From contig JAHQIW010007284.1 in the NCBI GenBank assembly GCA_019055375.1, positions 124,001 through 188,000 of the forward strand: 64,000 bases of DNA, read 5' to 3'. Of this stretch, positions 46,840 to 59,988 are shown piece by piece. A model generated the notes under the pieces. It did not search any database. It saw nothing but the letters and a program-made list of their open reading frames with translations, and was not told where the DNA came from. Origin of the DNA: Parelaphostrongylus tenuis (taxonomy: Eukaryota > Nematoda > Chromadorea > Rhabditida > Metastrongylidae). The first letter of the stretch is position 1. Each line of letters opens with the position of its first letter. Position numbers and translations under genes: made by a program.

Positions 46840-47689
46840 TATACCAGATCTCTGAAAGGATATAAGGCCATTTTTTTAAGGCGAGGTTTGAACATAGTCG
46901 GTTGGAAGATAATCTAAAGAGCCTTACGCGAAAATTGAAAGAGGAAATGTCAGGATGTAAGCCGATGGCCAACAATCATGCAACAAAAAAGTAGTGCTCT
47001 TTATTTACTTTCTTAATCCTTCGTTATCTCATCGATTGAACAAAAAAGAATTCTGTGTGAGCAAAGTCTGTACATGATATTACCCCGTTGGGGACAACTA
47101 CAGAAGTAGCTGCACGCAGAACTATTTGCAAAACGGTAACGATTTTCATGACTTAAATAAGGTTATTCTCTTCGCTTTGGAGAACTTGCTGGGTTTTCTC
47201 ATTTCACTTGATCAACCACGATTTATTCACACTTTCATACTCTTTTGGAGCACGACTTTGTTAATTTCCGTGAATTTTTTATAGCGCACATATGTGGAGA
47301 GGAGTCGGAAACTTTCGCGTTACGGAAGAATTGTGTACGAAGAGTTACAGAAGTTTTAGGAAAACTAGTAGTACTAAATTTCATTAACTCATTATCATCA
47401 TTCGATATTCAATGCCTTAGTAGTGCTCTTTTGGAACTGATCGACTGAAAAGTTTCCGAGTCTATTGACCTTACCAGGCTCCGAAGAACGGAAACTCCGA
47501 AACTCCAGTTGGTAATATGCTGTACAATGTCCCATGTTTTTTGGGAACATTGATAAAGAGTTAATCGCCGGGTGGTCAAGGAAGATGCCGTCACTCAAAA
47601 TCCTAACGTGTTTGTAATGACGACGGAAGATGGTCGAGGTCACGTAATGCTCAATATCAGCAAAGAGATTGACCGTGGAAATCAACAAT

Positions 47690-48700
47690 CGCAGTACTCG
47701 AATTGCACAAGACAGGAATGAAAAGGACCCACATTGTTAAAATCGTGTGGTTTCAAACCAGCAAGTGTGTACAAAACTGTAGAGCGCTTCAATGAGAATG
47801 GAGAGATTGAGGACCATCCTCGAAAAGTTCGTTCAGCTACCTCGTCTACTCTGAAAGACATTCAGGAGATGCTATGCTAAACTCAACAAAATCTGGAGCT
47901 TTCGATGTGAAAAACAGCTTTAGAAGTTTGGAATTAGCGACAGGAGCATCTCAAACGTTGTCAAAAATAAGCTGAGGTGCACAGCTGCAAGATCTCTCGT
48001 GATTACTTTATGGACAGAAATATGAGGAAAGAACACTCTCCGAAGGCTCCCCGAATAATCCGTTTGATCGCTGGTAGTCGTTTGTCGACTCTGCTTTTTA
48101 CTGATGAGAAGATATTCAAGGTCGAATCACTCCGCCATAGCCAGAATCGACGTCGACTTTCAAAAAGGGTTAGCAGAAGTCTGTAGTAGCAAAAACGTTG
48201 AGCCGCAGTCATTTCCCTACCTCTGTGTTGGTCTGAACCGGCATTTGCTGCACCGCAAAGACACCGTTGATCTTCATTAAGGGAGACATCGATATCAACG
48301 CTGCGAGCTATCACCAGCAAGCTTCACGGGGCGTAGTGGAGCCTTGACTCTGGCGCTGACGGATTTACCTTTAACAGGACTGGGCTTTTGCGCATTTGGC
48401 CCGTCAACGATTGCCATCCGTCAAGAGCGGCTCGCAGACATTTGCCGCAAGGACAATTAGTCATCGTACTCGCCGAATCTTTGCCCACTGAATTACGCCG
48501 TGTAGTCCATCCTGGAAGACAAAGTCTCGGCTACTCTTTGTGCTAGCGTTGGTGAGCTTGAAACGGCTTCGATTCGCATTTGGGAGGAAATTACATTGGG
48601 AACTTATGCGAACGTTGTTGGAAATTTTGCAAACGACTTCGTAAATGCTTGGAGGCCCAAGGAGACAATTTTGAAATATCGTTACTAAGTTTTTTCGCTT
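47690..48700 (+). mobile_element. Tc1/mariner-superfamily transposase pseudogene
   Basis: Plus-strand frames give, in order, CGFKPASVYKTVERFNENG (helix-turn-helix), KSRDYFMDRNMRKEHSPK-like sequence, STLLFTDEKIFKVE (first catalytic Asp region), CPLNYAV-SILEDKVSATLCA (third catalytic region), and VGNFANDFVNAWRPKE (C-terminus). The order and motifs match the mariner type whose end reads LEACIEARGGHFE-like. Frameshifts and stops separate the blocks. No clear terminal repeats were identified. Confidence 0.8.
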
Positions 48701-48704
48701 ATTG

Positions 48705-51579
48705 TTACAAGTTTTGGTTTGATAAACGTAATTACTTCTTGTATTATGTGAATTCATTTGTTTATGCAGTATTTTTCCTACTGTTACACTATCTTCTTAA
48801 ACTTTTCTGTATAGCTGCCAAAGTACCCGTTCCGATGTTCAAATAACGCGCTAATTACACTGAAAGTAAGACGTTATCTCCTTTTCATTAGCAGAGCACA
48901 ATATAAAAATCTTTTCTATAGAACAAGTCTTGTGTAAAAATTGAAACTTTCCAAGCTATCGATAACTACGATAATGTAGGTGAAATATGAGAAAAAAAAT
49001 AAAATGCGGTTGGAAATGAGTTCCTTCTTGGAAGACTGTGCTTTTCTCATGAAAGCATGGCAAATTATTTGACACATAACCGTTCAATATCAATTAGGAA
49101 CACCTTTATATTCCCTCTGTAACAATAAATCTCTCTGGAGAAATGAAGTGCCTCCGGCACATAAATGTCACTTATAAGCACCAACTGTCCCTTCGCGAAG
49201 CTCGAGCGATGGGCTAACTACGACGAGTGTGAGACGTAAATTCTCACTATGGGAACGTCACAACAGAGCTTTTTGAGAACTGGCGATGTGAGGTTGTAGC
49301 CTGAAGTCTCAGCTTTCGAATGGTTACTAACACTCCGATGAAAAATTCCTCTCCACCGAATGAGCTCGGTTTTTCATTTCCCCCCCCCCCCCCCCTTATA
49401 ATCACCAATAATCTAATTTTATTTTCGCTGCTTCAACGCATGAAAAAGAACTTTTCCCAGAACCTAGTACATAGCTAAAACCGCCGAAAATTCAAGCCTT
49501 CGAGTAATTATTGAAAGTTTAAGAAAAAAGTTCTGCATAGCGCAGAAGATCTTTGCGCAATCGTATATCAATAGAGGCATGTGTCATCTCGAACGCGTGA
49601 TCTGAAGATTTCTTGAGAAATTGGTACTCTAGGTCTCTGTATCCTCTGTGTAACGGAATGCAGCGCTCAGAATTAGACCGCAGAGCGATGCTCAAGGACA
49701 GTAGGATATGAGCAAAGATATGAGCTTTCATATGATTTAGGTGCTTTGGCGTCCGAATGGCAGCTGTCGAATAAGAAGGATTGGTGTCGGGCGTACAATA
49801 GAAATAACACCAGTCAGTCTTTTTGGTAAAGTCCTAAGTAGTAATATCATCATTTTCACTTTTTCTGAGCTACCAATTCACTATTATCATTCATCCACTG
49901 ACGTACAAGGCCGGAGATTTATTGAGTGTAGTGCGCGCGAGAGAATAAAGTGAAAGAAATGCATTGCATTCATTTTATCACCTTTTTGGTCAAACCGAGC
50001 CTTTTCACTGCACTTTATACTCAATCGATAACTTTTTGTGCAATTACAAATTTACAGAAAGCGCCCTGATAGTACATGGTTTTAAGGGAAAATACTGAAC
50101 TGGACAAAAATTCTGAGAAACATTCCATGTATTTCTGGGTGAAAATTGCAAAAAACGTTTCACTGCATTTGACGTTCAAGGTTTGGAAATGTTTGCTCGT
50201 TGCGACAAGGTGGTCATTCACCTGGAAGATTACTTCAAAATATACACTTTGATTTTGAACGTAAGTGCAACTTTCAAATGCAATATGACACTACTTACAG
50301 AGACGACGTCTTTAAGTCATTCAACAAGGTTTCTTTCTTGTTACACACTTTAAACCTATGCCCACAAATTTCTTTGTCAGATTTTGTCCTTCAAAACCTT
50401 GAACTTTGATGATTTGACGAAAATTGTCTGTTCATGAGCCTCACAGAACATAATATCAGTCCTGTTCTTTTGCTCCAACACATGAACTCCATTGCCCCCA
50501 TTTTTCCTTTTCTAGTTGTGATAAATGACTCAGTAGAAGTCCTTTTCTACTCTACCAAAGGGTAACAATTGTTATTTTGCACTGCTACACATTCACGTCT
50601 GCACAAAACTGCACTTTTGCCTTGTCCAGTTGAATCATGATGCATACCGTGCTTTGACACTTCAAGAATGGCTTTTAAATGTCAAAACAACAACTTCAGC
50701 AAATCTATTCATACGAATTTAAGCTCGATCATAATGGAACGCAAGCAGCTTGAGCGATTCTTGAGGTATTGATAAAAAATAACTGTTAACAAAGGCCCAG
50801 TATACCGCACTTTCCAAAATTTCGTTGTGCCGTAACCGAAATTAAACATGAAAGAGATGGCGGATGTTCCAATGCTATTGATGACAATGAATTTAGCGGT
50901 TCAAAGAGGGAAGTACACGAGCATTTGTTCAAGGATTTGCAGAAGAACTCAATATATGCATCACAGCTGTTTCTGCAGATACGAGATTAACATAAAAGTA
51001 GAAAAAATTCTACAGATAGGTGCTTCATAAATTGAACCAATAGGTTCTAGAAAAAGTTTTGTCGTATCCTTAGAAAATGATTATTAAACATGTGCTATGT
51101 GTTAATCTGAGCTTATCAGAAAAGGTAGTTTTCTTGTGCAACGAATGAAATATCATTCAGTTGCATAGCCTTTAGAATGGAACTGTCGAAAGAAGAAATT
51201 CGTCTGCTGCTGCACTTCCAGTGTAATTTGGATGTCAACGCTTCTGAATCTCATTGAAAAATCTGCAAGCCGTATGATGATGAAATTTGCGATGTTTGTA
51301 CAGCTCAGCGTTTGTTCAAGACCTTTCGTGAAGATAGAGACCAACTGACCGACAAGCCAATAGAGTGACGTCCACGAGAAGGCAAGCGATCAGCAAGCAG
51401 TCGCCAGTTGACCTGAAGAAGATTCATCGATGAGTTGGCTGATGTTGGTTGACGAGTTTGATTGTTATCCAGTGGCCATTTGGCACATTCTCCAGGAAAG
51501 CGGGAGACAGTGTTTTTATGTTTGACTGTTAATTGTCTTTTACACAAGCCTAGTTGGTATACAAACAAATTTTTTATAT
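48705..51579. other. No supported gene
   Basis: Includes the poly-C run and a repeat fragment at 49.40-49.54 kb. The open frames at 49.5-50.4 kb have no recognised motif. Confidence 0.45.
49380..49397 (+). repeat. Poly-C run
   Basis: About 17 consecutive C beside a copy of the ~150-bp dispersed repeat. Confidence 0.95.
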
Positions 51580-51874
51580 AAAAGGATAAAAGCTCTTGGC
51601 GTTGATCAATCCCTGAGGGAAGTGCCATGCATTCGTGTTCAATTTTTAAATTTGTTGAGGTTATTGAATGTATAACTAGCATTTACTGACTCGTGGTGGC
51701 CTCCCGCTATACCGAGTCAGTGCTGTTTATCCTCCCAAGAAAGTCTGAGACCAGTATGGTACCAATTTACCGACCCCAGTGAGATAAATGGCTTGTTTAG
51801 ACATGGGCGCGATATCGAACCACTGACCTCATTGCGATGCAGAGCACCTCCAGCCACTGCGCCAAATGCCCTCT
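51580..51874 (-). mobile_element. tRNA-derived SINE copy
   Basis: Minus-strand copy from GATAAAAGCTC through GAGTCAGTGCTG to the tRNA-like GCGCCAAATGC end. Confidence 0.8.
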
Positions 51875-53430
51875 CTAAATTTTATATGCATTTTCAAAGT
51901 ACGACAAATTTTTTCCAAAAATCTGTAATAATCGAAGTAAGCACCATTCAGAGTTATCGTCGCACTTTCTTTTGCGCAACCTACATGAACCGTTGACTGA
52001 CCCGACTGTGACATACGATGCATCTATCGTCTATAGTAACTGACGTGGAATACTTTATCTCGAAGAAGACGATGAAGACAAAACTCTAATCCCATAAATT
52101 TTTTTTGCAGTGTTATCTTAAAATCACAACCCTCGAACTTCTCTTTACGGCTTTTTCTAATGGCAGGGAAGAAGGTGGAGTACAGTCACACTAATCCTAA
52201 GATACTAGTAATTCTTCGAATATTGTGTTGCGCAAGCAAATATTTATTCTGCAGCATATTTTCAAGCTTTTCATGAGGTCTGTTACGGCACTTATGAACA
52301 ATAATATGCTGTCAGGATGATCTAATTTTGAGTAAGGTCGCAAAATAGTCTACCTAAAGTATTAGAATATTGATCATTAATCTCGAAGTTGACTGCCTGT
52401 AGTTTATCAAGAGTTGAATGCAGAGAAGTAGTTTACTTAGATGAAACCAGCATGGAGGTTTTGATTTTGAAATTTTTCCTGGTTCGAGGTGACAGATCCT
52501 TATAGAATGACAGCGAGTTCAACTGACAGCAGCGACTCATGCGATTCAAGTGACAGCTAAAGAAGGATTTAGAAAGTTGATTGGATACTTGATTTAAGTT
52601 TAAACGAAAATAAACCATTCCAATGAAAGTGATATGTTCCGAATGCAAAGTCCAAGAGCAAAGTGCATTGATATTGATGCGCATCGGTATAAGCCTCCTA
52701 GAGCTGAAATTAGGGCTTATTGTTAACGTTTAGCTAAAAATTGTAGTAGCAAAACATTTTACATGAATTTATATTCACAGCGCAAACACCATGCAGTCAA
52801 CTTTCGGCGGGCAATATAAGCCAAAACGAAGTAAGTTGGAGACATTTTACTAGACATTTATCGGCAAAAATAGTGGGACAAGATCACAGGACAACTGTGA
52901 TATGACCTGCACACGGAATTTCAAGTGTGCTTTGAATTCGTTATTGGTCTTTTTGGAGGCACAGGTGCCATTTCAATCAACGAGGACTTTGCTGAGCCAT
53001 TGTTTCAGTCATATCTATACTCAGCCGCTGCTGCGAAAGTTACCTGCTAAAGGGTTGATTCAGGGAGAGCAAATCGGCATTTGACCTAGATAAGCTGGAA
53101 GTGTCAAAATCACAGTGTGTCAGCTTTTATTTAGAGGCTGGTGCTTTTCCATGGCGAGTTTATATATGAGCTATAAGCACAAAAATACCGCCATACGAGA
53201 TGCGTGTGTCCTCGGAAAGCGTTGTCATTTCGAAGCTCGTGAGAGAGTTCCCTTCCGAGTGTTGCTGACCTAAGCATCCCTGTCGATGCATTTTATATCA
53301 CGGTTTGTAATGGCAAGTAAGAAGTGATTAAGAAATGGAACAATAAAGGTGGACAGAAAATAGGAAAGAATAAATCCTCAGTACTTGTTAAGCGGTTGAG
53401 TTGATTTTACATTTAATTTTCTTGGAGAAT
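51875..53430. other. No feature recognised
   Basis: Short unsupported frames only. Confidence 0.45.
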
Positions 53431-53533
53431 TGAGTGGTGAGCAAAAACACGCATTGGTTAGAGCACGCATTCCAGGATAGGATGAAACGCGGGTTTGATT
53501 CCCGCCTGAGGCCGTGTTTTTGCTCACCACTCA
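53431..53533. mobile_element. Inverted-repeat element enclosing a shortened tRNA-like sequence
   Basis: Perfect 20-bp termini at 53431-53450 and 53514-53533. The interior carries the anticodon-arm and T-arm parts (AAACGCGGGTTTGATTCCCG) of the 45.7-kb tRNA-like sequence but has lost most of its 5' half. Confidence 0.75.
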
Positions 53534-54065
53534 ATCCCCTAAGTTATATAAGTAACATCATAACGCTGCAAAATAAGCAGTAGAAATACTATAATTTAGA
53601 AGTATCATGTTATTTTCATTTTTTGAATACGTAGACAATTTTCTAAGTTGAAGAATTTTATCACGAATAATTTGTTTCACAAATTTGCATAAAAAATTGA
53701 AAGAATTGAGAAGCCCCGATCGTTTCAATAGCCTTATCGACAATTTCTACTATATGTATCTTTCATAGGAAATTTTTTTTATTGATACTCAAGAAACAAA
53801 TGGAAAACTTATCTACTAAATCATCTCTCTTGAGCATTAGTGGTAAAAGAAAACCAAAGAAATTTCTCTTTACACACTTTACAGAGCAAAACGGCAAAAT
53901 GTTGCTTTGGAATACTTTAAATTTCCGAAAATCTCAGATTTCCTTCTAAGAATGAGCTTTATCAAAGAAAATTCGCATCGCATGTCCTTATCTTACTCTA
54001 CCCCACTCTGTGATAACGAGCATTACTTACGACTAAATGACCCAACAATAACAACCACTCCAACA

Positions 54066-57000
54066 ATGTGTACCGTCGTTTTCAATTTTTTACTGTGGAT
54101 CACTATCGCCAGTGCTAAATACCAGGTAACAATTCACTTTATCTAAAATATTTGCATCGCCTACCCAAGTGTGGAAATAGTGACCAATTATTGTGCCAGC
54201 ATGACAGAATTAAGTGCATTGTTTATACTCAGCATATTTACTGGAATCTCTTTTAAGATCCTCACCTCAGCTGCCTGTTCTGTGAACCATCAAACCTTTC
54301 TGCAAGAAGAAGGAAATCATAGGTCGTTCGGCAAGCTTAATCAAAAATACGAATCTTAAAAATTCTAGCAGACTGCAGTCATCATTCTGAAAATATGTAA
54401 CAAAATTTGATCGTTTTTTCTTAATCAATCCTAAACGACAGAACAACTGATACGCTTCTTATCAGAATGTTCAGTGATGCACTCCAGCGATTAATGAACT
54501 CACTCGACTGAGACGAAATAGCCATGGTCTACTAAGAAAATCATCACTGAAGCAGACACGTTACCCGTTCAAAGTTCAAGATAGTAGAAAAAAAGGCAGA
54601 ATGAAGTGAGAGCCCACGAATGTTCCAATGCTGTATTAACAGGGAAAATTTCCGAATGCGAATGTACATTTCTGCGAGTATTAGCACATTGAAACTTTGT
54701 CGAGAATGCACAAAGCCAGAGGGCTCTCCAATCTTTTCGATCACAAGGCTATCAACTCGGATCGTCTTTATGGCGAGAGGAGTGTGAAGCGGATAGATTA
54801 GAAAAGAGATAGTTGTATTTGAACACCATCTAAGCAGCTCACACCTGTCGATGTACCTAGAGCATGCAATTCGGTGATTGTCATCCACAGAACTCGTAAC
54901 AAATCAGACCAGCTTTAAACATGAATGCTGGAAATGAAAAATATCAAGAACAAATCCTCTTCAGGCTTTTCAATAAACAAAAACCGCCATTTAAAAGACC
55001 ACGTCTGATTTCTGTTTAGATGAGTAAAAATAGGCTATGTAAGTGTAAAGTTGAGAATAACAAGTTTCTTTTTTTTTTCAAAGCCAACATGGTCTTCGCT
55101 TGATGCTCGCCCTCTTCCACTTTGGTACGACGATGTGAAATTTGGAATTTTCTGCCACTGGGGAGTTTATTCAGTGCCTGCCTTTAAGTTAGTTTCCATT
55201 CTCTACACGATTAACCTTGGAATTACTATTTTAAAAGTGACTGGTACGTAATAGCTTTGAAATGGTCGTAAGGATGTAAATAATTTGTTGGTAAAGATAT
55301 AATTGTGTTGATGTCGATCCCAAACTAGCTTAAAATCTGTATGCAGCATTGTGTCTTAGGTCCGCATGGTTTTGGTGGGCCTGGAAGGGAACCAATCCGG
55401 ACAAGGATATTGTATCCTATGTTAATAGGAACTATAAACCTGGCACTACATATGCCGACTTCGCCAAAGACGTTAGTTTTAGATTTTTTGCCATTTTTCT
55501 CAAATGTTCTAACCGTTTCTTCATAATATAGTTACGCGGTATAGTAAAGCGCTTAGAGATGTTCAGCACTATACATTTGGTCGTTAGTTTGACTTAACAT
55601 TCTGCGCTCACCTCTTCATTCCACAGAGATTGATAAGATTGCAACAGATTTGTCTTGGAGTATGGCAACACTAATTGATACTAGGTTGGGAAAAAAGTTC
55701 TGTGGTGATTTAATAAGCATGGGATAACTCCCAGACATATCATGGGAATACTACAGTTTCTTATGTAGGAGTTTCTCACTGTAGGCGTAGAGATTATACG
55801 TCTTCATTTCCACTTTGCTACAAGTGTCCGCCATGTCCAACGAGGCAATCGAGTTCGTGTTTTATTGCGTCATTACTTGAGAAAGAGAGCTTTTACAGCG
55901 AGCTGCAGTCGATGAAATCAGCGAAGTTGAAGGGAAGGCATAACAAGCAAATAAGAAGCTGGACTTTGGCTTCAACACTTTAATGCCAGAGATCTTTACC
56001 TTGAAAACAAGCCTCGTTCAGGACGCCCAACAAAGTTGAACAACGAGGATTTGATAGCTGCCTTGAAAGATGGGCGTCGTCAAGTGTTGGGCAACCGCAC
56101 TTGATGTTTCTCATACAACTGTTAACTCATCACAACCAGTTCAATTTTGTCAACAAGAAGCCACGACAAGATCCGCACGAACCCTATGAAGCACAAGCCG
56201 CCAAAGGAGTCGGGATCTGTCGCCAACTACTTACCAATACGCTGAATGATTGGAAGTGGAAGTAATGGTACCTTGACCAGATGCAAAGCTTGATGAACTG
56301 ATGGCAGAAAGTCGTAGAGAACGACTGCCTTTATTTTGGCGAACAGCTATTATTGTTTTTGTTTACAATTCATGCATAAATTTTCAATGTGGAGTGCTGT
56401 GCAAAACGTTTGCGTCAGCCGGGATTCGAACCCAGATCTCACTCTTCCGTGGAGCTTATATTAACCGTTGCACTACCGACGCTCGTTCTACACAGCACTA
56501 TAACGCGCTATAACGCTATAACGTGTAAATAAGAGTGTTGTGCAAAACGAGCGTCGGTAATGCAACGACTAGCATACGCTCCCGGAAAGAGTGAGATCTC
56601 GATTCGAATCCGGCTGACGCAAACGTTTTTACACGGCATTCCACATATTGGGTATACTATAACATCATACAACTGCAAGTGGCAGTCAAAATAGAAAAGA
56701 ATTCAGACTCACACATTTTCAGTTTTTTACAAGTGCCCCAGAAGATTTTCTTCCCAACCTAATATGTCCGTACAGGTCTCAAGTCATTGTATAGGCATAA
56801 TAGGCATTCAAGCACCCCTAATGATACTTCATAAGCCCGAATGCATGCCTCATCCCTCATGGATTCAACAAGGTCAAAAACTTTGTCTTCACTTTTCGTA
56901 ATATAGTTGTTATATATTCACATCAAACTAGCATTAAGGAGCGTAAGCGTAAGTGCTGTAGCATAAGGTAGTCCTAGTTGTCGCTCACTAAAACAGCATA

Positions 57001-59988
57001 ATTGATTGCACACACAAACCTAGTTTTGGCGTTGTATGGATTAAATTCTAAACGAGACATACTAAACCGGCTTTTCAGTTCACAGCCGAACTTTTTGATG
57101 CCAGCGAATTCGTTGATATCGTGAAATCATCTGGAGCAAAGTGAGTTCAAAGGACAGTTTTTCTGACGTTTCGTTCAAAAAAAAAGCATGGATGATTCCG
57201 TCTGAAAAAATGATCTAAGAATTTTTGAGGTTGATATGTCAGTGATTTACGTAAGTATACCCGACCACGCTATCACTAAGGGTGACTGGCGGTGCGTTTG
57301 CCCTGATGAAGCCGGCGAGACTGCCAAAACGTACGTAAGCCACTGACAATCAAGTTCGAAGCCCTAAGTCATTCTCTCAGGCAATAAGGAATGTGCAGCA
57401 ACGTTCAAAAAATGTCAACTGAAAGTCACTGATGATCTAATTAAGTCTGTTGATTAGTCGACTGGTTTAAATATAACGGGAGTTTATTATAACCCAGGAC
57501 TGATCCTGTTCAAAGTTATTGTTTATATCCTTCCTGTCGTCATGTTATTCTATCATAGAGATTATAGATTTATTGAGAAAATGTCTATCTCGGAAGTTGT
57601 TTATTTGATGCCACTGAGCCTTTACTTCTGGTCAAGAGTTTTATGCTGTCGTAAAGTTTTTCAGTGCTGGAGCTCTTGATGATTGCTTAACTATTGGGTT
57701 GTCTCTTAATTGCTTTAGTAATCCGAGAATTTTCTAAATTAGATAGTCATCTATTCAAAGAAACGACGTGATTATGAACATAATCACCGTCATGATCAAT
57801 GCGCATCCAATTTCTGGATAAAGATTGGATGTCTGTCTCTTCCCAGATAAAATAATATTGGAAGAGATGGTAATGAGATGGAGCAATATCAGGGCTAAAC
57901 GATGGATGTGGTGCTATAGTATAGCTCAACTTTTCCAAAATTATGGGAAGTAGACCTTGTAGTGTGAGATAATTGATAATTGCATGAGATGTCCATCAAG
58001 AAATTACTTCAACGATAGCCGTTTCATTTTAATGGCGAGCGTTGGTTCTCAGATTGCATCCAAGTGCCTACTCGAGCTACTAAAACATTCTCCAACATAC
58101 TGCACCTTTTGGCAAGAAGCGGATTAAATAGAAACATATGTGAAACAATAATGAGAAAGAAATTGTTGGACACTCATTCTAATCTAATAAGTTCCATTAT
58201 TAAAGGTGGGAAGTGGAAACACTGAGCCGTCATGGAAAGAAATTTTCTCCGTCTCTTCATGCGGTCGCATATACCTTATTTGTACTTGTATGGTCTTCTG
58301 TATTGTATAGATTCTGTATCTTGTATATATTACAATATTACTCAGCTGGCATGGCGTGAGCTGAAGGCTGTGACGAAAAATGATTTCTTCAATTTCTCTG
58401 CACTGCCTTCTCATTAACCGATGATCGAGTGGTTAGTGATACGCGATACAAAGATGGAACCCTTTTATTCCCTCACTTTCCTAACACTCTCCGAAAATCA
58501 TTTGCGAACGCTCGGCCTGGCTATTCTTGGTACTGCAAGGAAATGTGCTAAAGCAGAATCTACAGCTTTCATGAAGAAAGAAATTCTCACTGAGGCGATG
58601 AACGCGAAGAGTCGAATTGAATGACGGAAGTACTGGGATCCGCACTATAAAAGTTGCTGGGTCACGGACCAAATAAAGTAATAAAGTGTTAAAGTACTTT
58701 GTCCCATCTTTTTTAGCATGATTGCCCGTACAACGCAGTTTGCACAGTTGACAAGGAGTTGTTACAAGACACAGAACAAATGAGCGCTACTGAAAATGTT
58801 GCACAGAAAAACTTAATGTGGAAAGAAGGAGCAATAAGAGAATGATAGGTGGCAGATGAGTCTATCAAAAAATGCAATAATGCATTGATAATTTTGTTTT
58901 CGATTGCGTCTTTTGACTCGATTAGTTGTAAGCTACGCTGTCTGACGCATTCAAATGTTATGTAAACACAATAGTCGTGGATTTTAGATACTTTGTCCTG
59001 ACAAGTAAACATCATGAAGGTTACACAATGTGGCCAAGCAGAACAAGCTGGAATTGGAATTCTGTCGATATAGGACCTAAACGGGATATTGTTGGTAAAT
59101 ACTCATTTTCCATACATTACACTTGTTATCAAAATGTGTAATCGTGGCGACATCAGGATAATCGTTCATATCAATGTCAAACCGAGAAGGGAAATGACAT
59201 GATGTGAGGTTTGATAACGAGTTTAGTCAACTATCCAATTCTTAATTTCCAATCACTAAAATTTTCATGTCATATCTTCGAATAGAGTTTTAGGACGTGA
59301 AAGTGTTTTGATATGTTGCATTTAAGGTGAACTGAAGGACGCTTTCAAAGGAACTGATGTTCATTTTGGTCTTTATTACTCAATGTTCGATTGGTTTCAT
59401 CCAATGTATATCGACGACACCAAGTATAACACAACTGCATATGTCGATGTATGAACAGCTTCCAAAATATTAGTAATCATTACCAATTACTATAAAGTAG
59501 AATTTAGCAAGTGTCCTTTCCGCAATTAATCGAGATCGTTAGTCGTTACAAGCCGGAAATTATTTGGAGTGATGGTGATTGGGAGAAAAGTGATGACTAC
59601 TGGAAAAGCAAGCAGTTCTTGACTTGGCTGTATAACACTAGGTGAGATGTTTAATTGTTCTACCTTTGTAAGTTGGAAAGATAACGAATAGTGGTATTCA
59701 CATTGTATTTGTTTTCCTGATAAAGTGCTTATTTCAATAGCCCTGTCAAAGACACCGTAGTAGTAAATGACCGCTGGGGTAAGGATGCAATCGGTAAGCA
59801 TGGCGGATTTCTGACGTACTCCGACCACTACGATCCAGGTATCGATTTTCACAAATTATGTGCAGAATCATTTATTTGGCGTGTGTTCTTTTCTCTGAGG
59901 TTTTCTTCCAGGAAAACTTTTAAATAGGAAATGGGAAAATTGCATGACAATGGATAAATTTGCATGGGGAAATCGCCGAACTATGAAG
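54066..59988 (+). CDS. Alpha-L-fucosidase (GH29), secreted, C-terminus not found
   Basis: Glycoside hydrolase family 29 enzyme that removes alpha-L-fucose from glycans; lysosomal or secreted. Exons: 54066-54125, 55084-55187, 55360-55471, 57079-57140, 58988-59094, 59327-59448, 59508-59641, 59741-59838, 59912-59988. Every junction is GT-AG with matching phase, giving 292 residues. Exon 1 is a signal peptide ([17 protein letters not shown]) joined directly to [15 protein letters not shown], the usual mature N-terminus. Hallmarks: [56 protein letters not shown], and EIIWSDGDW with the catalytic-nucleophile Asp. The last exon found encodes [13 protein letters not shown]. About 170 residues, including the usual GGNLLLNIGP segment, were not found in the remaining 4 kb, so the gene is either truncated or resumes beyond the window. 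Introns 3 and 4 are packed with mobile elements. Confidence 0.93.
55679..56763 (+). mobile_element. Decayed mariner transposon in fucosidase intron 3
   Basis: Terminal inverted repeats TAGGTTGGGAAAAAAGTTCT (left) and its near complement at 56741-56762, with TA at each end. The internal frame begins [10 protein letters not shown] near 55833. Shifted frames give [20 protein letters not shown], the conserved N-terminal region of mariner transposases. Multiple stops and frameshifts are present. The C-terminal half is replaced or interrupted by an inverted-repeat tRNA-like element (56389-56655). Confidence 0.8.
56389..56655. mobile_element. Foldback element with two inverted tRNA-like sequences
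   Basis: tRNA-like sequences lie at 56412-56482 (minus) and 56551-56620 (plus), each bounded outside by GTGCTGTGCAAAACG or its complement. Both have a TTCGAATC T-loop and an acceptor-like GCGTCGG...TGACGC pairing. They form the arms of a foldback around a short loop containing repeated CTATAACG. The right end runs on into TTCCACATATTGGGTATACT, shared with the 38.1-kb copy. Confidence 0.7.
57285..57350 (+). ncRNA. Degenerate hammerhead-like motif in fucosidase intron 4
   Basis: CUGAUGA intact (57303-57309), stem II GCCGG/CUGCC with one mismatch, AAAAC in place of GAAAC, palindrome ACGUACGU, triplet GUA. About 50 bp upstream (57240-57262) is an inverted partial copy of its own 3' part. Confidence 0.5.
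57690..58150 (-). mobile_element. Mariner fragment (C-terminal part) in fucosidase intron 4
   Basis: The minus-strand frame encodes [18 protein letters not shown], the YSPDLAPSDYHLF block that holds the third catalytic Asp of mariner transposases. A terminus-like ATTGGGTTGTCTCTTAATTG lies at about 57693. No matching 5' end was seen, so the copy is truncated. Confidence 0.75.
58410..58670 (+). repeat. Dispersed repeat pair, copy 2 (fucosidase intron 4)
   Basis: Matches 25.2-25.5 kb at both ends (GTGGTTAGTGATACG, CTGGGATCCGCAC), with looser similarity between. Confidence 0.45.

Larger units (their letters stand above)
55533..56900 (+). mobile_element. tRNA-derived SINE split by a mariner
   Basis: The 5' half (55533-55680: GGTATAGTAAAGCGCTTAGAG, then ACAGATTTGTCTTGGAG) and the 3' half (56763-56900: AAGTCATTGTATAGGC, GAATGCATGCCTCATCCCTC) match consecutive parts of the SINE. 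They are separated by an element with mariner termini at a TA site. Confidence 0.7.
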
